Assembly: GCA_041941305.1 (NCBI GenBank)
Contig: JBGTQJ010000005.1
Location: 62,001-126,000, forward strand
Length of the DNA: 64,000 bases
Source of the DNA: JANSWP01 sp041941305
Lineage (GTDB): Bacteria; Bacteroidota; Bacteroidia; Chitinophagales; Saprospiraceae
Direction of reading: 5' to 3'
The translations under genes and the position numbers were made by a program. The notes beneath the pieces are model-generated. The model was not told the origin of the DNA and did not search any database. It was given only the letters and a program-made list of their open reading frames with translations. Below, piece after piece: positions 44,302 to 53,123 of the stretch. Every line of letters begins with the position of its first letter. Position 1 is the stretch's first letter.

Positions 44302-45477
44302 TTATTCTTTTATATGCTGCCTTGTCATTTCTAAAATATCAAACATGAGCAGTTGGCTATCTTCTCCATTATTGGTCAAAATAATGACTTGTAAGTCTAA
44401 ATCAGGATTGATCGAAAGCACTGTCCGATAACCATCGAAACCTCCTGTATGCCAAAAGTCATTATCATCGCTATATTTATCTGAGTGCCAATAATTTCCC
44501 TTGCCTGTCATCCATCCCAATCCATAATCCGCAATTCCAGGAAGGGGGCCCTGTACTTCTATCATTAGGTTTAAATTGGAAAGAGAAATGAGTTCTCCAT
44601 TTAATAATGCTTCTGTAAACAAGGATAAATCATGTGTAGAACTGATGACGTTGCTCGCACCATATAGTAGTGCATTGAAACCAAACACTAAATGAGTATT
44701 GCCATAAGCCAAGGCATAGTTTTCACCGTGGCTGCCAAATTGTTCATCCTCGTGATATACAAATGAATTTGTCATGCCAGCAGGATTGAAAATTTCAGAT
44801 TTTAAAAAGTCAGGAAATGACTCTCCAGCAACTTCCTCAACGATAGTAGTCAATAATGCATAGCCTGTATTGGAATAATCTCCGCTGCTTCCTGGTGCGA
44901 ATTGTAAATTATCCAATCCAGAGGTAAGTAGGGCATCAATTATCCCTTCATTAGTGAAATTGTGCAATGCAGCAAGATTGGTATTGTCGTCAATGTAATC
45001 GAGCAATCCTGCACGATGAGCTAATAAATGTTTGACAGTTATGTCAGAGAATGATGCAGGCAAATTGTCAAGTATATCCACAATTTTATCATCTAAGGAA
45101 ATAAGCCCATCTTCAACCAGCATCATTACGGCTATTGCTGTGAATGGCTTAGAGATAGAACCTATACGAAATTGAGTATGCTGATTAATGGAAGCACCTG
45201 TCGCACTCCTCGCAACACCTCTGCTTTCTTGGAAAATAACATTCCCTTCATGTTTAATCAATATACTCAATCCTGCTTGAGTATCCGACTGATTATCATC
45301 AAGATAATCAGTCAGGTTTTCCTGTAAATTCAGTTCTGTCAGTCCATCTTTTTCAGTTGTCTTTTCACAACTTAAAAGAAGCGTGAAACTCAATACGAAA
45401 ATGGTATAACAGATGTGTTTTTTTGTATTTAATACAGTTCTATTGGGATAAGAATAGGTGTTTAAGGAATTTTTCAT
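44302..45477 (-). CDS. Serine hydrolase, beta-lactamase class C / DD-peptidase family lipoprotein
   Basis: A 391-residue penicillin-binding-fold hydrolase. The SxxK motif is S107-I-S-K110 (RIGSISKPFTAIAVMML), the YxN motif is in GDYSNTGYALL, and the third motif region is WHTGGFDGYRTVL (HTG in place of KTG, common in esterase-like and D-aminopeptidase-like relatives). The signal peptide ends in LLLSC, so it is probably a lipoprotein. It could act as a peptidase or esterase; a true beta-lactamase is unlikely without other evidence. Next upstream, in the same orientation, is the cyclase-AraC fusion. Confidence 0.9.
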   Translation of the reverse strand: MKNSLNTYSYPNRTVLNTKKHICYTIFVLSFTLLLSCEKTTEKDGLTELNLQENLTDYLDDNQSDTQAGLSILIKHEGNVIFQESRGVARSATGASINQHTQFRIGSISKPFTAIAVMMLVEDGLISLDDKIVDILDNLPASFSDITVKHLLAHRAGLLDYIDDNTNLAALHNFTNEGIIDALLTSGLDNLQFAPGSSGDYSNTGYALLTTIVEEVAGESFPDFLKSEIFNPAGMTNSFVYHEDEQFGSHGENYALAYGNTHLVFGFNALLYGASNVISSTHDLSLFTEALLNGELISLSNLNLMIEVQGPLPGIADYGLGWMTGKGNYWHSDKYSDDNDFWHTGGFDGYRTVLSINPDLDLQVIILTNNGEDSQLLMFDILEMTRQHIKE

Positions 45478-45792
45478 GATGCCTGTTTTAGAGTTTTAAG
45501 AATGATTGATAGTACAAAGGTGAGCATAGGTGTCATGCTTTTCGTTCGGACTTATAAACCCGAACTTATTGGGTGATTTCTTAATTATATTCCACTTTCT
45601 CAGGCAATACTTTTATTCCATAATTCAGAATGAGACTCAATTTAAGGATTGAGAATCAATGGGTTAGTAGTATTGTCAATTTGAAACTATCCTAGTCCCG
45701 ATTAAAACACATAAAAATCAATGATAATGCACCCCTTATTCAGCAGGATTAAACATATTAGTGTTTATCTTAATTTAAATTATCGGGATAAA
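45478..45792. other. Gap without gene
   Basis: About 315 bases between the hydrolase start and the end of the cyclase fusion gene. It contains an imperfect inverted repeat (TTCGTTCGG...CCCGAACTTA at 45541-45575; AGACTCAATTTAAGGATTGAGAAT at 45632-45655) and presumably the hydrolase promoter. I see no gene. Confidence 0.4.
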
Positions 45793-48123
45793 TCAGTTCT
45801 GTCTCATTGCTTTCCAATATTGACTTGGCGTCATGCCCATCATTTTTTTAAAAAAAGTATTAAAAACTGTTTTAGAATTAAACCCACTTTCATAGGCTAT
45901 GGCAAGTATGGTCAAATGTCTATTGGCGGGGTTTCCGGCTAAAGATTTGAAAGTTTCCAATCGGTAGGAGTTAATATATTCTGAAAACCTTTTGTCCATT
46001 TGTTCATTCAATAACTGAGACAAATGATTGGGGTGGATATCCGTTATTTCAGCTAACTGGCGAAGGCTTAAATCAGGCTGTAGATAGGGTTTTTCTGTTT
46101 CCATGAATTTTTCTAAACGATGGAGATAGGCATTGACATCTTTTTGTTTTAAAGACGATTTTTTATATTTCTTTTTGGGTTGTAAGGCAATCTGTCTTTT
46201 TTTATAAATCTCTTGTACTATTTTTTGATAGCGGGGAATAGGGCGCAGCGTTTTGACGATTGGGTCGGGAGGCATCATAACCATTACAGGTAATCTTTCC
46301 TTGACACCTTGCTCAAATAAATCAATAGCTGCCTCATACTTGCCCAAAGCAGAATAGCATACCAAAAGGAAAATTAAAGTTCGTTCCCTAAATTCTGATT
46401 GCAATTCAGCTTTTAATAAGGCAATACCCTCTTCTGCTTTTTCTTCATTTCCTGCTACTGCATAAACCAAAGTCTCGCCTCCTAATTTTATTAATTTCCC
46501 AATTCTAACTTCTGGAAGATTTTGATAAATCGACATTCCTGCTTCTATTTTCCCCAACAAAAGTAGGGAGGCACTTTGCATAACATATGACATCATGAAA
46601 TTAGGCTCAATGGAAATAGCTTTTTCAAAAGATGGGATTGCTGACTCGTATTGTTCTTTCATGTAATATAAAATGCCTAGCAAGTAATGGTTCATTGCGG
46701 AAAAAGGATTCAGTTGCAGGGCAGTGTCTATATAATTCTTGCCAGCAGCAAAATTCCCATCTATGACAAGCAAAAGACTCATTGCTTGATAAGCATCTGC
46801 ATAGCCAGGCTTAATTTTGATGGCTTTGTTTAAGTGTTTATAAGTTGCGTCCAAATCCCAGCGTTGCCAAAAATTGACCCCAGCAAGATAGTGCTGGCAT
46901 TCCGGTAATTGACTATCTAATTCAAGTGCTTTTATAATATAGTGATTGCCTTTGGCAAAAGCTTCATGGGCAGGTATTATACCTAAAACAGCTAAAAAAG
47001 TGTAACCGAAATGGATAGCAGTATATGGCAATGGAAAATTAGGCGAAGATTCAATTATTTCCTGCAAAACGGCTATGCCTTTTTGAATATCTGATAAGTT
47101 CAATTTATGAATCAAATACCTGCCTTTCAGATATTTTTTATAAATGGGAACAGGTATTTCTGGAGTTTCCACTAATTGGTCATCAATGTCGAAATGCCCC
47201 ATATTCTCTCGCAATTTATCGGCAATTAACAAACTGATTTCATCCTGGACCGCAAAAATGTCATCCAAAGATCTGTCAAAAGTCTCTGACCAAAAATGAA
47301 AATCTTCTTCTACATTAATCAATTGAGCAGTAATCCTAACTTTATTTCCTCCTAACCGAACACTCCCCTCCAATATGCTGGAAACATTTAACTCCTTTCC
47401 AATTTGAGTAATCGGAATATTTTTGTTTTTAAAGTAAAAAGAGGAAGTTCGAGAAGTAACTTTTAGGTTTTTGATTTTTGCTAAAGCGTTGATAATCTCT
47501 TCCGTGATGCCATCACTAAAATATTCATTGTCTTTGCTCGCACTCATATTGATAAATGGCAGTACCGCAATTGAGGTAGTTTCCTTTTTTCCTTTTCCCT
47601 TTAATGCTTTAAGGGGTGGTACTTTAATTCCTTCATTAGAAATCGCGAATATTTCAACCGTCTGTTTGATGTTTTTCAACTCAAAATATCCCATTGATAC
47701 TGTCTGAATATGAGGGTGGTTTTGAAGTTCTTTGTTTAATTGTCCTGAGATAAGAATTGCCTCCGCAGTACCCATACTTTCAATTCGGGAAGCTACATTT
47801 ACTGCATTGCCATAAATATCCGTTCCATCATAAATAATATCTCCCAAGTGGATACCTATTCTTAGCGGTATAGGGTTTTGGGTTGTTAGCTTTTTTTGAA
47901 TAGCAATGGCACATTCAACTGCTTCAATAGCACTTTGAAAAATGCTCAAGGTTCCATCTCCAAAGTATTGTACCACTTCTCCCTGGTTTAAAGAATGCTG
48001 TTCTTCAAACACTATTCGATGACGCGTTCTAACCTCAACTGCTTTAGCTTCATTTTGTTGCATCAATGCAGTATATCCTATAATATCCGTAAACATAATC
48101 GCGGCTAGTTGTCGGTTTCTCAT
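45793..48123 (-). CDS. Class III nucleotide cyclase - TolB-like - TPR - AraC regulator fusion
   Basis: A 776-residue cytoplasmic regulator. Residues ~1-170 are a class III cyclase domain: metal Asp13 (MFTDIIGYTALM) and Asp56 (YFGDGTLSIF), and the transition-state Asn/Arg in NAVNVASRIES are kept; the usual purine-selecting Lys four residues before Asp56 is Gln52. Residues ~185-330 are a TolB/FlgO-like domain (SIAVLPFINMSASKDNEYFSDG, SILEGSVRLGGNKVRITAQL). Residues ~360-620 are TPR repeats. The last ~110 residues are an AraC-type DNA-binding domain (LSLRQLAEITDIHPNHLSQL, ILAIAYESGFNSKTVFNTFF). Enzyme activity, sensing and DNA binding thus sit in one chain. Cyclase plus TPR is common; the AraC end is unusual. 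Confidence 0.9.
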   Translation of the reverse strand: MRNRQLAAIMFTDIIGYTALMQQNEAKAVEVRTRHRIVFEEQHSLNQGEVVQYFGDGTLSIFQSAIEAVECAIAIQKKLTTQNPIPLRIGIHLGDIIYDGTDIYGNAVNVASRIESMGTAEAILISGQLNKELQNHPHIQTVSMGYFELKNIKQTVEIFAISNEGIKVPPLKALKGKGKKETTSIAVLPFINMSASKDNEYFSDGITEEIINALAKIKNLKVTSRTSSFYFKNKNIPITQIGKELNVSSILEGSVRLGGNKVRITAQLINVEEDFHFWSETFDRSLDDIFAVQDEISLLIADKLRENMGHFDIDDQLVETPEIPVPIYKKYLKGRYLIHKLNLSDIQKGIAVLQEIIESSPNFPLPYTAIHFGYTFLAVLGIIPAHEAFAKGNHYIIKALELDSQLPECQHYLAGVNFWQRWDLDATYKHLNKAIKIKPGYADAYQAMSLLLVIDGNFAAGKNYIDTALQLNPFSAMNHYLLGILYYMKEQYESAIPSFEKAISIEPNFMMSYVMQSASLLLLGKIEAGMSIYQNLPEVRIGKLIKLGGETLVYAVAGNEEKAEEGIALLKAELQSEFRERTLIFLLVCYSALGKYEAAIDLFEQGVKERLPVMVMMPPDPIVKTLRPIPRYQKIVQEIYKKRQIALQPKKKYKKSSLKQKDVNAYLHRLEKFMETEKPYLQPDLSLRQLAEITDIHPNHLSQLLNEQMDKRFSEYINSYRLETFKSLAGNPANRHLTILAIAYESGFNSKTVFNTFFKKMMGMTPSQYWKAMRQN

Positions 48124-48224
48124 ATTCCAGAATTAAAGAGTTCTTAAGCAAATTTTTCAAAATTAAAAAATTTTATAAAGTAGGCTGAGGTTTTATTTTA
48201 GTCCGGATTTTAGCCGTTGAAAGA

Positions 48225-48335
48225 ATGATTGATTTTCGGAAAAATGAACTATTATTTACCCGTAAAAGGCAACATAACGATTTATTAAAGCTTGGTCAGG
48301 CATTGATTGAATTAATTGATAAAGAAATACAATAG
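48225..48335 (+). CDS. Possible 36-residue peptide or gene remnant
   Basis: A short frame MIDFRKNELLFTRKRQHNDL ending LIELIDKEIQ. It is helical and charged, has no family likeness, and might be the 3' remnant of a larger gene. Listed only because it fills the gap 48124-48465 together with the palindrome at 48352. Confidence 0.2.
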   Translation: MIDFRKNELLFTRKRQHNDLLKLGQALIELIDKEIQ

Positions 48336-48351
48336 AGAAGTTTTTAATCAA

Positions 48352-48448
48352 ATGAGGTTGTCTAAAGTTTTTCGTTTTGGCTAAAAACTCGTCTTTTCCG
48401 CACTGTATTCGGAAAATCTATCATTTCCATCTCCAACAAAAACTATAT
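48352..48448. repeat. Palindromic element, outer type X, empty (no core)
   Basis: Left arm ATGAGGTTGTCTAAAGTTTTTC with GGCTAAAAACTCGTCTTTTCCG; right arm CGGAAAATCTATCATTTCCATCTCCAACAAAAAC. The same two arms flank the element at 58785-58970, where a further palindrome (core beta) sits between them; here the arms are joined by only a short loop. Confidence 0.75.
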
Positions 48449-48465
48449 AATATTTTCTCAAAAAA

Positions 48466-49323
48466 TCAATTGGTCACTTCTACCTCAAAAAAATGAAAGG
48501 GTGCTACATTTCGGACTCCATCATTGGCGCCTAATGAGAACCGATAACTTCCTGCAACCAAGGTTTGTCGTACAGTGTACTCAAAGTCGAAGTCAAAACT
48601 GGTATCTACAGTTTCATCAAAAACAAAAACAGCATCAGTTGAAAAGGTATTGCCTGAGGAGAGGTCCGTATAAGCAAGAAATAAAACACCATTGCCACCA
48701 TCGCTGAGGGAACGGTCGTCCGTTACCTGACCAATAAAGCGAATGGTCTCCCCTTTTTTTACAGAAAAACTGGTGTTTTTTGGTTCTTGTATGCTGATTT
48801 GCGGTAAAACATCATCCAGGGGATTTTTAATTTTTAAGGCAAAAAAATTGGCGGCAGGGTTGTCATTTCCCGATTGATCCAAAACTTGTATTTGAAAATG
48901 ATAATTACCCGTTGTTACATTTTCCGGAACATCAAGGGTGCGCAATATTGGGGAAGTCGTTCCGTTGATGTTTTGAATTTCCAATACGGACCAATCAGTA
49001 GTTAGATTATCTACATTTGGTACCGGTACAGGTGGGGCACTACCACCACCATGTCCATGACAATCAAAGTTATTGTGGATATCAATCTTGTACTGTGACA
49101 GTGCATCATTGTCATTGAAAATAACGTCGAAAGTGAGTTGGTCACCACCTGTCAGATGAAAAACCACTGGTTCCTGTGCGCCACAGATTTCATCCGCCAT
49201 GGGAACTGGAGTAAAAGAAGTTACCTCCATCGACGGTGGAGTCACATCCACGTTTTCACTGTCGCAGGCAAGCATTGTAAACACAATTATTAGAGCTATA
49301 AATTGAAATATTTGCTTTTTCAT
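48466..49323 (-). CDS. DUF4625 lipoprotein
   Basis: A 285-residue lipoprotein starting at ATG 49323 (MKKQIFQFIALIIVFTMLACDSE, lipid Cys at ~20). The N-terminal domain has the DUF4625 look: EVTSFTPVPMADEICGAQEPVVFHLTGGDQLTFDVIFNDNDALSQYKIDIHNNFDCHGHGGG, including a DNDALSQYKIDIHNNFDCH stretch typical of that family. A second beta-sandwich domain with the same fold follows (GETIRFIGQVTDDRSLSDGG). The His/Cys cluster NFDCHGHGGG suggests metal binding. It is divergent from the TonB receptor at 49567 with a MITE-like repeat between. Confidence 0.85.
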   Translation of the reverse strand: MKKQIFQFIALIIVFTMLACDSENVDVTPPSMEVTSFTPVPMADEICGAQEPVVFHLTGGDQLTFDVIFNDNDALSQYKIDIHNNFDCHGHGGGSAPPVPVPNVDNLTTDWSVLEIQNINGTTSPILRTLDVPENVTTGNYHFQIQVLDQSGNDNPAANFFALKIKNPLDDVLPQISIQEPKNTSFSVKKGETIRFIGQVTDDRSLSDGGNGVLFLAYTDLSSGNTFSTDAVFVFDETVDTSFDFDFEYTVRQTLVAGSYRFSLGANDGVRNVAPFHFFEVEVTN

Positions 49324-49374
49324 ATTGTTATTTTTTAGAGCAATCAACTTGATTAAGCATAGTCTGTTGTTTTT

Positions 49375-49538
49375 AGGGCTTTAGCAAATAATAAGCTACG
49401 CATTTGAACTCGTCCTTTTTTCCTCACATTTCGTTGAAAAGCCTCGCTGATGCGCTGCATCATCTACGTTTTTCGCCTCATTTGAGAAAAAAATAACTTC
49501 GTCAAAGTTGCGTAGTTTATTAATTTCTAAACCCCTTA
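49375..49538. mobile_element. MITE-like element, outer type M, empty (no core)
   Basis: A 164-bp copy of the element at 30546-30729 with the same terminal inverted repeats and the same TTA flanks, nearly identical along its length, but lacking exactly the 22-bp internal palindrome (junction ACATTTCGTT|GAAAAGCC). It lies in the divergent promoter region of the metal-uptake genes and ends 17 bases before the TonB receptor's -7 box. Confidence 0.88.
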
Positions 49539-49554
49539 CTTTTTTCAAAAACGC

Positions 49555-49562
49555 TACTTTTG
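49555..49562 (+). promoter_or_regulatory. -7 box abutting the TonB receptor start codon
   Basis: TACTTTTG matches TAnnTTTG. The ATG starts at 49567, only four bases after the box, so the mRNA from this promoter would have almost no leader. No good -33 box is visible at 19-21 bases. Confidence 0.4.
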
Positions 49563-49566
49563 CCCA

Positions 49567-51939
49567 ATGATAAAAAGACTCCTTTTTTTCTTTTTTTTTC
49601 AGTTAATCCTTTTTCAAACCTGGGGGCAAATCGGCGGTTTTATTATTGACGAAAACAAAACTCCATTGCCGGGTGCCAATATTTTGCTTTTGCCGGATAG
49701 CCTGCAAACAGTAACGGAAACTGACGGAGGATTTACTTTTGAAAACCTACCCGATGCCAGCTACCAATTGATGGTTTCCTTTATTGGATATGTTACCGAC
49801 ACGATTTCCGTAAAAGTAAAAAACGGCCGTTCTAAAAACCTGAATATCCGATTACAACCTTCCCAAATTCTACTTCAAACTGTCGAAGTGACAGAAGAAC
49901 ATGCCAAGCAGGAAGAAACCCTTCAATCTGAACACATCCATGAGGATTTTTTCCAAAAGAACCTGGAAGGTGCATTCGCAAAATCCCTTGAAAAACTCCC
50001 TGGTATTAGTGCCATCAATGTGGGAGTGGGCATTGCCAAACCCGTTATCAGAGGACTCTCTGCCAATCGAATCATTGTCAACCACCAGGGAATAAAGCAA
50101 GAGAGCCAACAATGGGGTAGCGACCATGGACTGGAAATCGACCAATTTGATGTAGAAAGTGTCGAAATCATCAAAGGTCCTGGTTCCCTTCAGTATGGCT
50201 CAGATGGACTCGGTGGAGTTATCAACATCATGCCCGACAAACTTTTACCCAAAAATAGTTTTGCTGGCAGTGTACATGGTGTCTATAAAACCAATAATGA
50301 ACACTGGGGTGGCTCCGCAAAATTGGGTTTCAACATAGCAAACTGGTTGCTAACAGCCCGCTATACCCGACAAGATTTTGCCGATTACGGAGTTCCAGAC
50401 AGTTCGTTCAATTATAATGGTTTCGAATTACCCATTTTCAATGAACGACTGAAAAACACGGCCGGTGATGAAACCAATTTTAGCATTTCTGCCAGCCTGA
50501 GCAAAGCCTGGGGCATCACCAGACTCCTGTTCAGTCACTACTCATTGGACGCCGGATTGTTCAGTGGTGCGGTTGGCATTCCCCGTTCCTATGCACTCAC
50601 TGAAGATGGTAATTATCGAGACCTCGATGTTCCTCGGCAATCTGTAGATCACTATCGAATCTCTCTCAATCAGACCTTTTTCTATGGCAGCGACCACCTT
50701 ACCATTGACATAGGACTTCAGCGAAATCTACGGCAGGAATTCTCCGAACCGGAATTTCATAGTATCCCGCTGTCAACACTCCCTGACCCGAACGATAAAT
50801 TAGCCATCGAACTCGAATTGGAGACTTTCAGTATTGCAACTCACTACGAGCATCGATTTCGTTCTGATTGGAAAAATATCTATGGTGGCAATGTTCAATG
50901 GCAACACAACCAACGAGCTGGTTTTGAATATCTCTTGCCTGAATTCCGAACCTTCCGAGGTGGTGTATTTACCATTTCGGAAAGGGAACTTCGGGAAAAT
51001 TGGCTTATCAATGGCGGATTCCGCTTTGATATTGGTCAAAATGACACTGAATTTTCCCGTCAATTTGTATGGGACAGCAACGAAAACATTACAGATTCAC
51101 TTATTTCTCCTTCTACCAATGACTTATTCTTCAACTGGTCTGCTTCTTTTGGCAGTAACCTAACATTGGTAGAGGGAAAATGGATTTTAAAAGCCAATCT
51201 TGGTAAAAGCTTTCGGGTACCCTATCCCGCTGAGACTGTTTCGAATGGCATCCACCACGGTACTTTCCGGCATGAAGTCGGTACACCAGATTTAAAATCG
51301 GAACATGGTTACCAACTCGACCTGAGTGCTGATTGGAATTTCGAAAAATTTGAAGGCAGCCTAGCCCTGTATTTCAATTATTTTGACAATTATATTTACC
51401 TCGGTCCTACATTTCCTGCTCGTTTTTCACCACTGCCTGAAGCTGGGCAAATTTTCCAATACCGGCAAGATGATGCCATTTACACTGGATTCGAATTTCA
51501 ATGGACCTGGGAATTCATGCCCAATTTCACCTTTGACCAAGCCATAGATTTTGTCCAAAGCTTTAATCCAAAAACGAAATTAGCCTTGCCATTCACTCCT
51601 CTGCCCGCCATTCGAACCGACCTCCGATATTCCCTAACAGAAAAAAAATGGTTGGAAGACTTTTACATTGAAATCGCCCACCAATATCATTTTGCTGCCA
51701 ATGGAAAACTTCGAATTGATCGTTCTGAGCAATCTACTCCATCCTACCAACTTTGGGGCTTGGGAATTGGTACTGTATTCCATTTTGGAGAACAAGAGAT
51801 ACATTTTAATTGTCAGGTGCAAAACGTTTTTCACACCAAATATTTGGCGCACCTCAGTCGATATCGCCTCATCAATGTCCCCGAACAAGGACGAAATGTA
51901 GTGCTAACGATCAAGGTGCCTTTTAGGGGCAGTTTTTAA
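49567..51939 (+). CDS. TonB-dependent outer-membrane receptor, probable zinc/metal uptake (ZnuD-like)
   Basis: A 790-residue outer-membrane transporter. Signal peptide ends at TWGQ; residues ~20-100 are a carboxypeptidase-regulatory-like domain (GGFIIDENKTPLPGANILLL...GYVTDTISVKV); the plug follows (LEKLPGISAINVGVGIAKPVIRGLSANRIIVNHQGI ... VEIIKGPGSLQYGSDGLGGVINI), then the barrel ending with an aromatic residue (RGSF). The plug wording RGLSANRIIVNHQG...SDHG and barrel HHGTFRHEVGTPDLKSEHG resemble ZnuD-family zinc receptors. His-rich patches (EHIHEDF, HHGTFRHE) and DUF4625/His-rich neighbours support a metal ligand; this is inference. A convergent terminator follows. Confidence 0.9.
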   Translation: MIKRLLFFFFFQLILFQTWGQIGGFIIDENKTPLPGANILLLPDSLQTVTETDGGFTFENLPDASYQLMVSFIGYVTDTISVKVKNGRSKNLNIRLQPSQILLQTVEVTEEHAKQEETLQSEHIHEDFFQKNLEGAFAKSLEKLPGISAINVGVGIAKPVIRGLSANRIIVNHQGIKQESQQWGSDHGLEIDQFDVESVEIIKGPGSLQYGSDGLGGVINIMPDKLLPKNSFAGSVHGVYKTNNEHWGGSAKLGFNIANWLLTARYTRQDFADYGVPDSSFNYNGFELPIFNERLKNTAGDETNFSISASLSKAWGITRLLFSHYSLDAGLFSGAVGIPRSYALTEDGNYRDLDVPRQSVDHYRISLNQTFFYGSDHLTIDIGLQRNLRQEFSEPEFHSIPLSTLPDPNDKLAIELELETFSIATHYEHRFRSDWKNIYGGNVQWQHNQRAGFEYLLPEFRTFRGGVFTISERELRENWLINGGFRFDIGQNDTEFSRQFVWDSNENITDSLISPSTNDLFFNWSASFGSNLTLVEGKWILKANLGKSFRVPYPAETVSNGIHHGTFRHEVGTPDLKSEHGYQLDLSADWNFEKFEGSLALYFNYFDNYIYLGPTFPARFSPLPEAGQIFQYRQDDAIYTGFEFQWTWEFMPNFTFDQAIDFVQSFNPKTKLALPFTPLPAIRTDLRYSLTEKKWLEDFYIEIAHQYHFAANGKLRIDRSEQSTPSYQLWGLGIGTVFHFGEQEIHFNCQVQNVFHTKYLAHLSRYRLINVPEQGRNVVLTIKVPFRGSF

Positions 51940-51940
51940 A

Positions 51941-51989
51941 AAAAGGTTTACATAACTTTTGGCACTGGTGCCAGTTATGTAAACCTTTT
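51941..51989. terminator. Bidirectional terminator between TonB receptor and His-rich lipoprotein
   Basis: Perfect 17-bp stem AAAAGGTTTACATAACT / AGTTATGTAAACCTTTT; the loop itself carries the small palindrome GGCACTGGTGCC. Flanking A and T runs suit termination in both directions. Confidence 0.85.
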
Positions 51990-51993
51990 ACCA

Positions 51994-52413
51994 CTACTGT
52001 AAGCAAAACTCCGCTTCTGCAGTTACTTTCTCTCCACAGTCATGGTCAACACAGGCTTCTACTTCGAGGTGGAAACAAGCTCCAGCTCCATAGCTGCAAA
52101 GGTCAACTTCTTGTACAAATGAAATTTCCTTATCATGTTCGTGCATGTCAATATCAATGATTTTGTCACTTGTATCCCCTTCTGGGTGAAGCACTACCTC
52201 TACCTCATGGTTTTCATCAGTTGCTACTATATCAACATGGATATGTACATCCGCACAGTCTGCAATAGCAATGGTTTCTCCATCCATAGGTTCGTCAATC
52301 GTAATGGTGATTTGGTTGACCATTGGATTATCATCATCATCGTCATCACAACTGGTGAAAAAAAGACCTACAGAAATAAATACAAACAGATAAAAGAATT
52401 TGAAATTTTTCAT
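51994..52413 (-). CDS. His/Asp-rich DUF4625-like lipoprotein
   Basis: A 139-residue lipoprotein: signal MKNFKFFYLFVFISVGLFFTSC, lipid Cys at 22, then a run of six Asp. The mature domain is one beta-sandwich similar in pattern to the N-terminal domain of the DUF4625 protein at 48466 (ITITIDEPMDGETIAIADCADVHIHVDIVATDENHEVEVVLH). The chain has many His and acidic residues (HIHVD, DIDMHEHDKE, DHDCGE) that could bind divalent metal. It converges on the TonB receptor and, with it, suggests a surface metal capture set. Confidence 0.82.
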   Translation of the reverse strand: MKNFKFFYLFVFISVGLFFTSCDDDDDDNPMVNQITITIDEPMDGETIAIADCADVHIHVDIVATDENHEVEVVLHPEGDTSDKIIDIDMHEHDKEISFVQEVDLCSYGAGACFHLEVEACVDHDCGEKVTAEAEFCLQ

Positions 52414-52712
52414 GGTTGAAAAAATGGTTTAAGATGTACTGAAATACCAGCACAGAAGTGAGCTGCTATTTTTGTAGTACACTAAAATTTATATGGAATT
52501 TATTATTAAGTGTAGTTGGATAAACCCAATGAATCCCACGCTTAGATTCCAGACAAATTGATGATCAGAATATTTGAAAAGCCTTAGATTTCAGTAAAAC
52601 TGTTCATCAACTATTAAAGAATGAAACGAGGTCAAAAAATAACTTCCCTTACATTGTCCATTGATAGGACTAGGCAAGGCATGTCTAGGTTTCCAACTAA
52701 TAAAAAGTAAGA

Positions 52713-53054
52713 TTAGAAAGTAGTATGAGGTGGGCCTCGCAGACAGGATTGCCTGTATTTTTGGGCAAAATGACAATCTGGATAGCCATATGGAAGTTCG
52801 GTAGATACAATACTAGGCTGAGCAACAGCTAGTACAAATGGATGTAAATCAGTAGGTGCAAAATGGAAGAGGCAGATGTCGCATGAAAAATGCTCATGCC
52901 CATCAGCGTGAATATGTGCTCCTTCAATCGAGCAGGTTTCAACCTCATGATGGTGTCCATAAATATGGTGCAGCCCCTGGAGAATAAAAACCTGGAACAC
53001 TAAAGCTGCAAAAAAGAAAGCAGCTATTAAGCGATATGTTTGATTTTTTATCAA
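52713..53054 (-). CDS. His/Cys-rich membrane-anchored small protein
   Basis: A 113-residue protein with one N-terminal membrane helix or signal (LIAAFFFAALVFQVFILQGL) followed by a dense His/Cys region: HHIYGHHHEVETC, then HIHADGHEHFSCDICLFHF. The CDIC motif with flanking His resembles the small 'DUF2946-like' or metal-cluster-associated proteins found beside heavy-metal transport genes. Together with the TonB receptor and the two DUF4625-like lipoproteins it suggests zinc or copper handling. A -7 box TACCTTTG is at 53107-53114 on the minus strand. Confidence 0.75.
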   Translation of the reverse strand: MIKNQTYRLIAAFFFAALVFQVFILQGLHHIYGHHHEVETCSIEGAHIHADGHEHFSCDICLFHFAPTDLHPFVLAVAQPSIVSTELPYGYPDCHFAQKYRQSCLRGPPHTTF

Positions 53055-53106
53055 ATCAATATTTACCTACAATAACGATTGACACTTAAGATTTTGTATC
53101 AGTGCG

Positions 53107-53114
53107 CAAAGGTA
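53107..53114 (-). promoter_or_regulatory. -7 box for the His/Cys-rich protein gene
   Basis: TACCTTTG on the minus strand fits TAnnTTTG, about 53 bases upstream of the start codon at 53054. Confidence 0.4.
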
Positions 53115-53123
53115 ATTAAACTA

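Noticed and set aside
44302..45477. Antibiotic-resistance beta-lactamase
   Set aside because: SxxK and YxN are present but the third motif is HTG and the protein is a lipoprotein of the broad serine-hydrolase group; resistance is not supported.
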